Shown: positions 1-9,437, numbered from the stretch's first letter. The stretch is 64,000 bases of DNA from Acidobacteriota bacterium (GCA_021792135.1 JAJYVF010000020.1:1-64000); one strand, 5' to 3'. Numbers and translations are program-made. The notes: generated by a model from the letters alone, not told the origin.

Positions 1-51
1 TGCAGGCCATAACTCCAGTCGCCCTGCGGGCTCCTTCCGTTACGGCCTGCA
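1..51. repeat. Inverted repeat / stem-loop inside the IS end
   Basis: Positions 1-12 (TGCAGGCCATAA) and 40-51 (TTACGGCCTGCA) are inverted copies with one mismatch. They enclose a smaller GCCCTGCGGGC palindrome, giving a strong stem-loop next to the IS terminus. It could be part of the IS leader or a terminator protecting the transposase; no function is shown. Confidence 0.45.
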
Positions 52-121
52 CGGAATGACAACAACCATAGAAAGGGTGGGGCCAGTTCAGATGATCAAA
101 AGGGGCCAGATGGAGTAGACA
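1..121 (-). mobile_element. Terminal end of an IS21-like insertion sequence
   Basis: Read on the minus strand, the element begins at 121 with a TGT-type tip and carries two copies of the octamer CTGGCCCC (complement at 102-109 and 79-86), 23 bases apart. Repeated short motifs just inside a TG..CA tip are the usual architecture of IS21-family ends (family knowledge). The macB-like reading frame on the other side breaks exactly at this tip, which supports an insertion point at 121/122. The transposase genes would lie to the left, outside the window. The family assignment is by motif memory only. Confidence 0.6.
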
Positions 122-1231
122 AAATCAGAAACTGTGTCAGGATGTCGCGTGTCCTGGCTCCCACAGCCTGGCGCAAGCCGATCTCCCGGGTTCGCTCGCG
201 GACCGAAACCAGCATGATGTTCATGATCCCGATGCCGCCCACGATCAACGAAACCGATGCCACCGCGGCCAGCATGATCGACATGATGCGCGAGGAGGCC
301 TCCTGCGCGGCAAAGATCTCCTGCATCGCGCGCATGGAGAAGTCATCTTCTTCTGCAGGCATAAGGTGGTGCCGCTGGCGCAGCATGGCGGTGGCCTCCT
401 CCTGGGCCGCGCTGATATGCTGCCCATCGGTTGCCTGCATCATGATGGTATCCACAGCGTCGGCGTTGGCGGATTTGATGCCGATGACCCTGCGCTTCGC
501 GGTGGAAATGGGCAGCAAAATGACATCGTCCTGATCCTGGCCCATTGGGGCTGTCCTCTCGCTTCCAGCAGACCGGTGACCGTGAACGGAACGTTCCTGA
601 TGCGGATCGAACGGCCCACCGGGTTGCTGTCGCCGAAGAGGTTGGTACTGACGGTTCGACCGAGGAGAGCGACCTTGTTCCCCGAATCGAGCTGCCACTG
701 CACCTTTGCGTTCTGAGCGGTTGCAAGGTCCTTTGCCGCCGTGGCCTGCGCCACCTTTTCGCTGGCCCTTGCGGCGCTCAGGTCAGCTCGGGATTTAGCA
801 ACCTGTGCGTGCGCCATGAGCGTCGAGGACCGCGCGGAGCGCAAAGACGCGCTTGCCTGGTCCAACTGTGCCTGGAAAACCTCCGGATCGATCAGCGCCA
901 CCAGCTGTCCGCGGTGAACCTTGCTGTTCCAGTCCGCGTAGAGGTCCCTGATGTTTCCGGAAACCTGGCTGCTCACCAGAACTTCGACAACCGCGTTCAG
1001 GGTTCCCGTAAAGGTCACTTTTGACTGAACGGCACCCCGCTCGACCAGCACCGTCTCATAGCGGATCACCTGGCGGCGGTGAGTCCACCAGGCAAAGGCT
1101 GTCGCCGTCAGCGCCAGGGCCGCGGCGGCGCGCCGCATCCACTTCGCGCGTGGCGATCTGCCCGGAGCGGGTGCCGGAATGCCCACAACTCTGCTGGGAC
1201 CGGCTCCGGTTTGCTGCGGCACGGTACCCAT
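122..1231 (-). pseudogene. Decayed macA-macB fusion (efflux adaptor joined to ABC permease)
   Basis: Starting near 1231, the frame encodes a membrane anchor and a HlyD/MacA-type adaptor: a barrel half, a lipoyl-like stretch with VSGNIRDLYADWNSKVHRGQ, then a coiled coil. Near 685-705 it runs directly into the periplasmic part of a MacB-like permease (motif [18 protein letters not shown]). The adaptor C-terminus and the MacB ATPase domain and first half are therefore missing. A frameshift near 545 moves the MacB frame; the continuation at 530-122 shows the GQDQDDV segment and the FtsX helix [20 protein letters not shown]. That frame is cut at 122 by the IS21-like tip. Intact MacA and MacB are about 400 and 650 residues. 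The result is a non-functional relic with one large deletion, one frameshift and one IS insertion. It lies divergent to the P-type ATPase. Confidence 0.8.
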
Positions 1232-1278
1232 GGCCCACCTTTTGCCGCTGGATCTTATGACCAGCGGGTCGCTTCCGC

Positions 1279-1294
1279 TGTGACGCCGGTCACG
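1279..1294. promoter_or_regulatory. CRP/FNR-type palindrome candidate
   Basis: TGTGA-N6-TCACG lies between the relic macA start (1231) and the P-type ATPase start (1388). Its inner arms GTGAC/GTCAC are perfectly inverted. It matches the general CRP-family consensus, but one site in GC-rich DNA is weak evidence. Confidence 0.25.
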
Positions 1295-1387
1295 TGGAAG
1301 CTGGATTTGCCTGCGATCAACTATCCTCGACATCTGCGCGTTTCACCTTTACGATTTGCCTGCGCAGCTGCGTGGAGGGGGTGCCCG

Positions 1388-4207
1388 ATGGCTGGTGCTT
1401 CGGTCAGTGATCGCCAGAGCCCCCACTCGTTGAGCGCAGCCGAGGCGGTTCGCCTGTTTCAGGCCGATCCTCACCGCGGATTATGCTCAACAGATGCTCA
1501 CGCCCGTCTCCAGCACTACGGACACAATGCCCTGCACCGTGCCGCCGGGCCGCCCATGTGGCTTCGCTTCCTGCTGCAGTTCCGCAGTGTGCAGGTGTAC
1601 CTGCTGCTCGCCGCCACGCTGGTCTCGCTGCTGGTCTGGGTACTCGAGCACGCGCAGGGAATCCCCTATGAGGCGGTGGCCATCGCCGCCATCCTCCTGC
1701 TCAATGCGCTGTTTGGCTTTCTGCAGGAAGAGAAGGCCGATCGTGCCCTTGCCGCGCTGCGGCGCATGACGCCCGCCGAAGCTTCGGTGATCCGCGATGG
1801 GCGGCTGCAGCGCATCGAGGCCCGCCTGCTCGTCCCCGGGGATCTGCTGGTGCTGCGCGAGGGCGACCGCATCGCCGCGGATGCGCGCCTGATTGAAATC
1901 ACCGCATTTCACACGCAGGAATCTGCTCTCACCGGCGAGAGCCTCCCCGCGCCGAAGAGCATCGATCCTCTGCCGCAGGAGATTGCGCCGGCAGACCGCC
2001 GCAATATGGTCTTTTCGGGAACCATCGCTGTCTCCGGCCATGCGCGCGCTGTCGTCACTGCCACCGGCACACATACGGAGTTCGGACGCATCGCCACGCT
2101 GCTCCAGGAAACCGAAGAACGCGACACTCCTCTGAAGAAGGAACTCGACCGGCTGGGAAAGAAACTGGGCATCGCAGTCGTCGCCATCGCAATCGTGGTG
2201 GTGAGCACGCTTCTGCTGCTGCATGGCCCGCAGGGCAGCGAGATGCTGATGCGCATTCTGCTCTTCGGCGTAGCCCTTGCGGTCGCGGCAACGCCCGAGG
2301 GTCTCGCCGCCGTCGTGACGGTCGTGCTGGCTCTCGGCGTTCAGCGGATGGCGCGCCGCGGTGCAATCATCCGCCATCTGCCCGCAGTGGAAACTCTCGG
2401 CGAGGCGACGGTGATCGCCTCCGACAAGACCGGTACTCTGACGATGAACGAGATGACGGTGCAGCTCGTCGTTACGGCGTCCGGTCGCGCCGTCAGCTCC
2501 GCGGCAGGCTATCGGCCTGAGGGCGTCTTCCGGACGCCTTCGGGCGGCGATCTGCAGCACCACCTGCGGGAAGAGATCACCGAGACTCTGCGTGCCGCGG
2601 CGCTGGTCAATAACGCCAGCCTGCAGCAGCACGACGGAGTGTGGAAGATCCAGGGCGATCCCACGGAAGGAGCCCTGCTGGCTGCGGCTGCGACAGTGGG
2701 AATCGATCTCGCGGGTCTGGAGCAGCTCTGCCCGCGCACGGGAGAGATTCCCTTCTCCTCCGAACGCAAGCGCATGAGCACGCTTCACCGCTGCGTCGGC
2801 CAGCCCTTCGCAGGCCTCGCCGGTCCCCGCGTCCTGACGACCAAAGGCGCCGCCGATCTTGTCCTCGAGCGATGCGCGCATGAAATGAGGCAGGGCCGCA
2901 TTTATCCCCTGACCGCGGAGCGCAGGCAGGAGATTCTTCTCGTGCACGACGAAATGGCCTCTCAGGCCCTGCGGACGCTGGGTATCGCCGCTCGCGCTCT
3001 TCCCGCGGATGCGACTGTCGCGGAAGGGGCGGAGGATCGGATCGAACGCGAGCTGACCTTCCTCGGACTCGTCGGCATGATGGATCCTCCCCGTCCCGAG
3101 GCCCGGCCTGCCGTCGCCGAAGCGAAAGCCGCGGGCATTCGCCCCATTCTGATTACCGGCGACCATGCGGCCACAGCTCTGGCCATTGCCCGCGATCTCG
3201 GCATTGCCGAAAACAGGGAAGTGATCTCCGGCAGGGAGCTGGAGGCGATGAGCGACGACGATCTCGCCGCGGCCCTGCAGAAGGTCTCGGTCTTCGCAAG
3301 AGTCGATCCCGAACACAAGCTCCGCATCGTTCGCGCGCTGCAGCACAATGGCGAGATCGTTGCGATGACCGGCGACGGCGTGAACGACGCACCTGCTCTG
3401 AAGGCCGCCGACATCGGTGTCGCCATGGGGATCACCGGCACCGATGTGGCGAAGGAAGCAGCCGACCTGGTGCTGACCGACGATAACTTCGCCACCATCG
3501 TGGCAGCCGTCGAAGAGGGCCGCGCCATTTTCGATAACATCCGCAAGTTTCTCCGCTATCTTCTGGCGACGAACTTCGGCGAGATTCTTACCCTGTTCTT
3601 CGGCGTCGTCCTCTCGACCTTCCTGCAGAAACAGCTGGGAGAAGAGCTGCTGCTGCCGCTGCTGGCCGTGCAGATCCTCTGGATCAACCTCGTCACGGAT
3701 GGCGCACCCGCTCTGGCTCTTGGCCTCGATCCACCGGCGCCGGACCTCATGCGCCGCGCTCCCTTTTCTGCCGGCGCCAGGATCGTGGATTCCCCCATGA
3801 TCCTCGACATCGCCGTCGTCGCCTCGGTCATGGCGATCGGAACCCTCGCCCTCTTCTTCGGCAGCGACAGGGGAAGCAGCATCGATCTCCTCCGGACCCT
3901 TGCCTTCACCACATTGATCCTTTTTCAGCTGGTCAACACCCTCAATGCGCGTTCGCACCGGAACAGCGCCTTTCGGGGCCTCTTCCGCAACGGCTGGCTC
4001 TGGGCCGCTCTCCTCGGCACACTGCTGTTGCAGATCCTCGTCCTCAACCTTCCCTTTTCTGAACGCGCCCTCAGCGTCGTTCCCCTTGGCCCTGCCCAGT
4101 GGCTGCGCTGCGCAGTTTTGGCCAGCGGCGTGCTGTGGGTCATGGAGGGAGTTAAGCTGTTCCGTCGGCTGGGACAGGACAGGGAATCGGCGCAGGCATC
4201 GGCATGA
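1388..4207 (+). CDS. P-type (P2A-like) cation-transporting ATPase
   Basis: An ATP-driven cation pump of the inner membrane, 939 residues, normal for the SERCA/PMCA-like group. It has an N-terminal cation-ATPase domain (about 12-80), the first helix pairs, an actuator domain with TGES at 182-185, the helix-4 ion-site motif PEGL at 303-306, the phosphorylated aspartate D346 in DKTGT, the hinge GDGVND at 662-667, and six C-terminal helices with a NxxxD motif (WINLVTDG). The start was chosen at ATG 1388 because GGAGGGGG lies seven bases upstream and the N-terminal domain begins right after it. The PEGL motif and overall shape favour Ca2+ (or Mn2+) export; specificity is inferred. Its stop overlaps the start of the next gene (ATGA), so the two are translationally coupled. 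Confidence 0.9.
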   Translation: MAGASVSDRQSPHSLSAAEAVRLFQADPHRGLCSTDAHARLQHYGHNALHRAAGPPMWLRFLLQFRSVQVYLLLAATLVSLLVWVLEHAQGIPYEAVAIAAILLLNALFGFLQEEKADRALAALRRMTPAEASVIRDGRLQRIEARLLVPGDLLVLREGDRIAADARLIEITAFHTQESALTGESLPAPKSIDPLPQEIAPADRRNMVFSGTIAVSGHARAVVTATGTHTEFGRIATLLQETEERDTPLKKELDRLGKKLGIAVVAIAIVVVSTLLLLHGPQGSEMLMRILLFGVALAVAATPEGLAAVVTVVLALGVQRMARRGAIIRHLPAVETLGEATVIASDKTGTLTMNEMTVQLVVTASGRAVSSAAGYRPEGVFRTPSGGDLQHHLREEITETLRAAALVNNASLQQHDGVWKIQGDPTEGALLAAAATVGIDLAGLEQLCPRTGEIPFSSERKRMSTLHRCVGQPFAGLAGPRVLTTKGAADLVLERCAHEMRQGRIYPLTAERRQEILLVHDEMASQALRTLGIAARALPADATVAEGAEDRIERELTFLGLVGMMDPPRPEARPAVAEAKAAGIRPILITGDHAATALAIARDLGIAENREVISGRELEAMSDDDLAAALQKVSVFARVDPEHKLRIVRALQHNGEIVAMTGDGVNDAPALKAADIGVAMGITGTDVAKEAADLVLTDDNFATIVAAVEEGRAIFDNIRKFLRYLLATNFGEILTLFFGVVLSTFLQKQLGEELLLPLLAVQILWINLVTDGAPALALGLDPPAPDLMRRAPFSAGARIVDSPMILDIAVVASVMAIGTLALFFGSDRGSSIDLLRTLAFTTLILFQLVNTLNARSHRNSAFRGLFRNGWLWAALLGTLLLQILVLNLPFSERALSVVPLGPAQWLRCAVLASGVLWVMEGVKLFRRLGQDRESAQASA

Positions 4208-5286
4208 GCAGAAAGCGAGCCAGCATGACAGAATTGCCCGGATCGGATGCCGGAGACGAAGCGAGATGGAAAACGGCAGCCTTGTTCCTGCTTACTCTGG
4301 GGATCCTTGGCGTCTGCGGCCGCATGCTCTACCCATTTCTCCCGGCCATGACCGGCGCCGTTGTGCTGGCAGTCGTCACTCGCCGCCCGCACCAGTGGTG
4401 GCGAGGAAAGATATGCAACCGCACGGCGGCAGCTTCGAGCGCGCTGCTTCTCGTTACTGTCAGCATCATCGCTCCGGTGCTTCTGCTGGCCCAGTATCTG
4501 GCTCCCCACGTCATCACCGGTGTCCAGATGCTCCAGGATGGCCGGGTCCAGCGCAGCCTGGATGCATTGCTCAACCGCTTTCCGCAGATTTCAGCAACCA
4601 TAGAACAAAGCTCCGAGTTCATCAGTCTGGGAGAGGCAGTACAGAGACTTGGCGCATTTGTCGCCTCTCACCTCGTTGGGTTGCTGAGCAATTCCCTGGC
4701 GGCCGTCACTCAGATCGTGATCATGCTCTTTCTCCTTTTCTTTCTGTATCGCGATGAGGAGGTCGCGGTCGGGTTCCTTTTCCGCCTGCTGCCGCTCACC
4801 CATGCAGAGACGGATTTCCTGATCCGGCGCCTGGAAGAAGCCATTCGCGCAACTGTGGTTGGCCGCCTCCTGGTCGCTGCCGCCCAGGGCACAGTTGCCG
4901 GCACGATCTTCGCGCTGCTGGGGGTACATGCGGCGGTGATGCTCGGTTTGCTGACCATGCTTGTCGGCCTGGTTCCGGCGTTCGGGGCCTGGGCCGTCTG
5001 GCTGCCTGTCGCCGCCTGGCTTGGAGCGACGGGCCACTGGGTCAAAATGGCAATCCTGTTCGGCACCGGATCGCTGATCGTGAGCACGCTCGATAACTTT
5101 CTTTATCCGGTGCTGGTCGGTTCGCAGCTCCGTCAGCACACGGTGTCCGTCTTTCTCTCGCTGCTTGGCGGAATTTGGCTCTTTGGCATCGCCGGATTGG
5201 TTCTTGGTCCATTGATCTTCTCAGCCACGGAAGCTCTGCTCACTATCTGGAGTTCGAGAATGGGCGATGTCGCAGAGGGACAATAG
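4204..5286 (+). CDS. AI-2E family transporter-like membrane protein
   Basis: A 360-residue protein with about eight membrane helices in the PerM/YdiK/TqsA pattern: two N-terminal helices, a hydrophilic region (about 105-150), then helices including the conserved late segments GLVPAFGAWAVWLPVAAW and DNFLYPVLVGSQLRQHTVSV. Family members export small molecules, ions or AI-2; the substrate here is unknown. Its ATG overlaps the ATPase stop by four bases, so it is made from the same mRNA and may act in the same ion or stress response. Length and motifs are typical. Confidence 0.85.
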   Translation: MSRKRASMTELPGSDAGDEARWKTAALFLLTLGILGVCGRMLYPFLPAMTGAVVLAVVTRRPHQWWRGKICNRTAAASSALLLVTVSIIAPVLLLAQYLAPHVITGVQMLQDGRVQRSLDALLNRFPQISATIEQSSEFISLGEAVQRLGAFVASHLVGLLSNSLAAVTQIVIMLFLLFFLYRDEEVAVGFLFRLLPLTHAETDFLIRRLEEAIRATVVGRLLVAAAQGTVAGTIFALLGVHAAVMLGLLTMLVGLVPAFGAWAVWLPVAAWLGATGHWVKMAILFGTGSLIVSTLDNFLYPVLVGSQLRQHTVSVFLSLLGGIWLFGIAGLVLGPLIFSATEALLTIWSSRMGDVAEGQ

Positions 5287-5360
5287 CCGCCGATCAGGTC
5301 GATCGGTGGAGCTCCGTCCTTGACTCCGGCTCTGCTGTCTGGTCTACTTTGGTTATCGTC

Positions 5361-5471
5361 ATGGATTCCCTCAGCACCAGTGCGATCATGGTCTTCGGCA
5401 TCTCCGGTGCTGTCGCCGTGGCCGCCATTCGAATTAGCATCCCCATTGCGCGCGCGGGAACCGGAGCCTGA
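5361..5471 (+). CDS. Possible 36-residue one-helix peptide
   Basis: This is the only open frame of interest in the 274-base gap 5287-5560. It starts with MDSLSTSAIMVFGISGAV, forms a single hydrophobic stretch and ends RAGTGA. A TTGACT box at 5317-5322 could serve a promoter. There is no clear ribosome-binding site and I recognise no family. The rest of the gap shows nothing. Confidence 0.2.
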   Translation: MDSLSTSAIMVFGISGAVAVAAIRISIPIARAGTGA

Positions 5472-5560
5472 CCAGGACAAGGATTGAATCACCGGAAATA
5501 TCAGGCCACCACCCGCTAGCGCGGCTGGTGGCCTTCAACTTTTGCCCCTGAAGAACGCTT

Positions 5561-6220
5561 ATGTACACGCCGAGGTTCAACCAGGTGTCGGATCGGACCC
5601 TCCTTCTGGAGGCGATGCGAAGTTATTCGTTCGCGATTCTGTTTGGTCCGGTCGAGAGCGCAGACGAAGCCCCGGCTCCGGTCGCCACACATCTGCCTCT
5701 GCTGGTGAAGGATGAGGGGGAACATGGCACATTGCTGGGGCACTTTGCCCGCGCCAACGCTCACTGGTCTGCGCTCGCGGGACGGGAAACGCTGGTGGTC
5801 TTCCCGGGTCCCCATAGTTATGTCACGCCCGAGCTTTATACGGAGCCGCTCTCAGTGCCGACCTGGAATTACATTGCCATTCATGCATGGGGCAAGCTGG
5901 CTCTGATGGAAGACGCCGATGCCAGGATTGCTCTGCTCGAAGAACTGATTGAGAAACACGATCCGGCGTATCTCAAACGCTGGCGGGTGATGCCGGACGG
6001 ATTCCGCCGCACCATGCTGGCGGGCACGGTCGGGTTCAGCATCCCGATCGTTCGCATCGAAGGCAAATTCAAGCTCAGCCAGAATCGCGCGCCCGAAGAA
6101 CGGTGCAATATTCAGGCCGCTCTTGCGGCAGGAAGCGCCGACCAGCAGGAACTTGCCCGATGGATGGCGCGGCTTGGCGAAACCAATGAACCAGCGGCAC
6201 AGCAAAATCCGACAAAGTGA
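5561..6220 (+). CDS. paiB: PaiB-type FMN-binding regulator
   Basis: A 219-residue cytoplasmic protein of the FMN-binding split-barrel family represented by Bacillus PaiB (negative regulator of sporulation and protease genes). It starts with the conserved MYTPRFNQ, has the GTLLGHFARANAHW motif around residues 56-69, FPGPHSYVTPELY at about 82-94, TWNYIAIHAWGK at about 101-112, and the closing KFKLSQNRA. The whole family length is present. In some genomes PaiB pairs with the PaiA acetyltransferase; that partner is absent here. The next gene overlaps or abuts its stop. Confidence 0.85.
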   Translation: MYTPRFNQVSDRTLLLEAMRSYSFAILFGPVESADEAPAPVATHLPLLVKDEGEHGTLLGHFARANAHWSALAGRETLVVFPGPHSYVTPELYTEPLSVPTWNYIAIHAWGKLALMEDADARIALLEELIEKHDPAYLKRWRVMPDGFRRTMLAGTVGFSIPIVRIEGKFKLSQNRAPEERCNIQAALAAGSADQQELARWMARLGETNEPAAQQNPTK

Positions 6221-6228
6221 AGAATGAA

Positions 6229-7947
6229 ATGACAATCCAGACCAGCACCAGAGAAATGCAGCAGCCGCGCAAGGTGGAGCTCTTCGATACCAGCCTCCGC
6301 GATGGCATGCAGCAGCCCAACCTTGAGATCTCCGTGCCCAATGCGATCTCGCTCCTGCAGCGGATGTCGGCCTTTGGGGTGCATTACGCCGAGATCGGAT
6401 TCGCGGGCGCCTATGATTTTGTCGCAAAGCTGACACCCGCACTCGAGGACGTCGACACCGGAGTCATGAAGCTGGCCCTTTTCGGACGCACTCGCGGCCC
6501 GGGCGCCCGGGTAGAGGAGTGGCCGGACGTGCAGTTCATGGTCCGCCACAGACAGCGGATCCCGGTTGCCGTGGTGGTGGTGAAATCGCGCCTGCTGGAC
6601 GTGGAAAGGTCGCTGGAGACCACACCGGAGGAGAATCTGCGCATGGTCTCGGACACCATCGCATGCCTCCAGGACCACGGGCTGGAAGTGATTGTCGACC
6701 TGGAACATGCGATGGATGCAGTTTGCGGCCGGCGCGAAAACGGTGATCCGTGTGACCCCGATTTTCGGGTGCGCACCCTCGATTACTTTCATCAGATGGT
6801 CGCTCAGTGTGCCCGGCAGCAGGTCAGCCGCATTGTTGTGTGCGATACCACCGGCGGCGCCGATCCCGAAGAGGTCAGAGATACCATAGGCAGCCTGGTA
6901 CGAGGGCATTCGAAGACATCTTTTGGATTTCACGGCCACACGGATCGTGGCTTCGGCGTTGCCAATGCGCGGGCCGCGGTGCTGGCGGGGGCCGTGCAGG
7001 TCCAGGGCACGATCATTGGCACCGGAGAACGGTGTGGCAACGTGAATCTCAGCACCGTGGTGGGAAGCATGCAGCTGCGCGGCGAGGCGGAATTCGTCTC
7101 CGCCGAGTCCCTGCGCGGCCTGGTGAGCCTGGCGCAGTCGGCCTACGAGGCATTCTCGCTGGATGTACCGCACGGAGCCCCGATCGTTGGCCCCGGAGCG
7201 TTCGGCACATGGGCGGGGATGCACGGTTCGAGCGAGCGCAGGAACCCTGGCGCCTATCTCTGGTGCGATCCGGCCCGCGTCGGCGCCAGTCCCATCATTG
7301 GCGTCAATGCGCAGTCGGGAAGAGCCAACGTCGTTCTCCTTTCCGAAACCCTGGGAGTTGCTCTGAATCCCGCGCAGGCTCAGGCTTTAATTGAAGCGAA
7401 TCGCGCGATGATGGAGGGCGGCGGCTTTACTGCCAGCGAAGTCTCGTTCCGCCTGGCGTGCCTGCGGGTGCTGAAGACCGCGCCGGAGCTTTTCACCGTC
7501 AGAACCTGGCGTGTCTTCGACGAGTCGGACGAAGCCGGCACGCGATTTGTTCAGGCATTCATGTCGTTGTCTATCGGCGAATCCACGATTCGGACCACCC
7601 GCGCGGAGGGCGCCGGGCCGGTGGACGCGCTCACGAGGGCCATGCGCCGTGAGCTGGAAAAGTGGTATCCGGCACTGCAACTCATGAGGCTGGGCCGGTT
7701 CAGCGTCACGGCAATCGACGTGTCCGCCCATGATTCAGCGGCCCACGTGCGGGTCACGGTCAGCTTCCACGCGGACGGGCACGAACCCTGGATCACCGCA
7801 GGGGTCAGCAGCGATCTGAACCAGGCCGCCCTGATGGCAATCGTGGATGGCTTCCATTACTGGCTGCTGAACCGGTCCGGGGAAGTTCAGGAAGGGAAGA
7901 CGGAGGATCAGCAGGCGGGAGTCCAGAACGTTGGCGCTGGAAAGTAA
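6229..7947 (+). CDS. Citramalate / 2-isopropylmalate synthase-family enzyme
   Basis: A DRE-TIM metallolyase of about 572 residues condensing acetyl-CoA with a 2-oxo acid. The N-terminal barrel carries LFDTSLRDGMQQPN (the metal-binding DxxxRDG with an M in place of the common A/E), IGFAGAYDF, VCDTTGGADPEE and FGFHGHTDRGFGVANA with the metal-ligand His pair. The linker has the AGMHGS segment, and the C-terminal half resembles the LeuA allosteric dimer domain with SIGESTIRTTRAEGAGPVDAL. This layout is shared by citramalate synthases of the third isopropylmalate-synthase group, which act in isoleucine synthesis from pyruvate. GTG at 6217, overlapping the paiB stop as GTGA, is an alternative start. 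The exact substrate is inferred. Confidence 0.75.
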   Translation: MTIQTSTREMQQPRKVELFDTSLRDGMQQPNLEISVPNAISLLQRMSAFGVHYAEIGFAGAYDFVAKLTPALEDVDTGVMKLALFGRTRGPGARVEEWPDVQFMVRHRQRIPVAVVVVKSRLLDVERSLETTPEENLRMVSDTIACLQDHGLEVIVDLEHAMDAVCGRRENGDPCDPDFRVRTLDYFHQMVAQCARQQVSRIVVCDTTGGADPEEVRDTIGSLVRGHSKTSFGFHGHTDRGFGVANARAAVLAGAVQVQGTIIGTGERCGNVNLSTVVGSMQLRGEAEFVSAESLRGLVSLAQSAYEAFSLDVPHGAPIVGPGAFGTWAGMHGSSERRNPGAYLWCDPARVGASPIIGVNAQSGRANVVLLSETLGVALNPAQAQALIEANRAMMEGGGFTASEVSFRLACLRVLKTAPELFTVRTWRVFDESDEAGTRFVQAFMSLSIGESTIRTTRAEGAGPVDALTRAMRRELEKWYPALQLMRLGRFSVTAIDVSAHDSAAHVRVTVSFHADGHEPWITAGVSSDLNQAALMAIVDGFHYWLLNRSGEVQEGKTEDQQAGVQNVGAGK

Positions 7948-7991
7948 AGGATGAGTGCTGTCTCGTTGCAGACCTCGTTCTTCGCTCAAAA

Positions 7992-9437
7992 TCAGTGCGT
8001 GACCAGGTACTGGCGGTGAGGGCTGGCTTTTGCCGCCTTTACGCCCGTTCGGCCGCGCGACGGAACGTCTGTCGATCCCGCGGGTGGAGCGAGTTCCTTC
8101 TTCGCCAGATCCTGATCTACGAGCGTTCTGAGGAAGGCGAGGACATCGTCGATATCCCGCTCGCTCCAGATTGGCTTCTCACCGAGCCGTCGGTTCAGAG
8201 GCGCGTCGGTTGTGTCCACGTTCCTGCGGTATTGCGGAGGCAGGTCATTGAACTTCGCCACTTTCCCGTCCGGGCTGATCGGATACCACCTTTCGGGATT
8301 CGTATCCCGCTCGACGTAAAACTGCAGAACCTCGTGCAGAGAATGAAAGCGGCCGTTGTGAAAAAATACGTGGCGAATGGCGGCATTGCGCAGCGTGGGC
8401 GTGCGGAAGAGTCCGCAATTGGAAGGATCCCTGCTGGCCGCATCTGTTCGAAACGGACCGCACAGCCCCTCGTCGTAATAGTGCGGGTTGGAGTTCCAGA
8501 GAATCTCGTCGTTGCGGGGCACACCGAGAGCTTCAAACTGAAAATCGGTAAAGAGCGGATGGGCGCCGTTTGCGCCCACTTCATCGAGATGGCACGACGC
8601 GCAGTTTCCTCCGTTCGGATCGTCAAACAGTTTCTTCCCGCGCAGTTCCTGCGGTGTCAGCTTCGCTTTGCCGTCGAGCCATTCATCGAACCTGCTGGTG
8701 TAGGGATAGAAGCTTCTGTCGTGCAGTTCGAACTGTTCGATGGCCAGCGTTGCTTTCTCAACGGCCAGCGCCGGATGGTCGAGGATGTCCTTTCCAAACA
8801 TAGCCCGAAATGTGCCGGCATAGGGCGCCCTGCTCAGCCTCGCGGCCAGCTCGCCCGCGTTTCGATTGTCCATCTCCACAGAAGAAAACAGGGGAAGCAT
8901 CGCCTGTGCATGCAGAAAATTGAAGCGGCCGTCCCACGTGTACCCGCCCGCGGGAACCTCGTTGGTCTCCGTAAACTGCTCGATGGGATTGCTGGCGCCT
9001 ACATGGGTCCAGACGGGAACCCGATCGAGGGTATACCGCAACGATGGCACCGCTCTGTAATCGGGACTCCTGAGGTCGGGCCCGCCAGGCGGAACGGCCA
9101 ATCCGCTGGGAGGACCATACGCATACCGGGGATCATGGCAGGTGGCGCAGGCCATCTTCCCTGATGCTGAGAGAGTTCGATCGAAGAAGATCTGCTTTCC
9201 CAGGCCGGCCATCTGGCTCGTCGAGGGACTTTTCGCCAGACAGACAGGTACAGCCGCTCCGGCCGCCGGACACCATGTTCCCGCGAAAGACAGAATCCCG
9301 GCCAGAAGAAATCTGCGCGCCATCGTCATCGGCTGCGAGGCTTGCTGCGAGCGCCTGCGGAAGTTTCCGGCAGCTCGGTGGCCTGCCGCATCCTCGTGGT
9401 GGGATTGCGGCAGGGAACTGCGGACCATTGCATCCAT
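7992..9437 (-). CDS. Di-heme cytochrome c peroxidase / MauG-family protein
   Basis: An exported c-type heme protein with two CXXCH sites: CATCH in the N-terminal domain and CASCH in the C-terminal domain. This is the spacing of bacterial di-heme peroxidases and MauG-like enzymes that reduce H2O2 or oxidise proteins in the periplasm. Other family marks are FFDRTLSASGKMACATCH, VPSLRYT, the FTETNEVPAGGYTWDGR stretch and FRTPTLRNAA with FHNGRF. A hydrophobic signal (ARRFLLAGILSFAGTW) starts only at residue 39 of this frame. The true start may be ATG 9329 or 9323, but 9437 overlaps the upstream stop as TGATG with AGGAA in front, so coupled initiation is plausible. Co-transcribed with the phosphoesterase. 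Confidence 0.85.
   Translation of the reverse strand: MDAMVRSSLPQSHHEDAAGHRAAGNFRRRSQQASQPMTMARRFLLAGILSFAGTWCPAAGAAVPVCLAKSPSTSQMAGLGKQIFFDRTLSASGKMACATCHDPRYAYGPPSGLAVPPGGPDLRSPDYRAVPSLRYTLDRVPVWTHVGASNPIEQFTETNEVPAGGYTWDGRFNFLHAQAMLPLFSSVEMDNRNAGELAARLSRAPYAGTFRAMFGKDILDHPALAVEKATLAIEQFELHDRSFYPYTSRFDEWLDGKAKLTPQELRGKKLFDDPNGGNCASCHLDEVGANGAHPLFTDFQFEALGVPRNDEILWNSNPHYYDEGLCGPFRTDAASRDPSNCGLFRTPTLRNAAIRHVFFHNGRFHSLHEVLQFYVERDTNPERWYPISPDGKVAKFNDLPPQYRRNVDTTDAPLNRRLGEKPIWSERDIDDVLAFLRTLVDQDLAKKELAPPAGSTDVPSRGRTGVKAAKASPHRQYLVTH

Noticed and set aside
1487-3958. Long open frame of about 820 codons on the minus strand
   Set aside because: It is antisense to the P-type ATPase with all motifs on the plus strand; such frames are common in GC-rich genes.
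5280-5295. Sixteen-base string GACAATAGCCGCCGAT shared with 32425-32440
   Set aside because: A chance match of this length is expected about once in a window of this size and the flanks differ.
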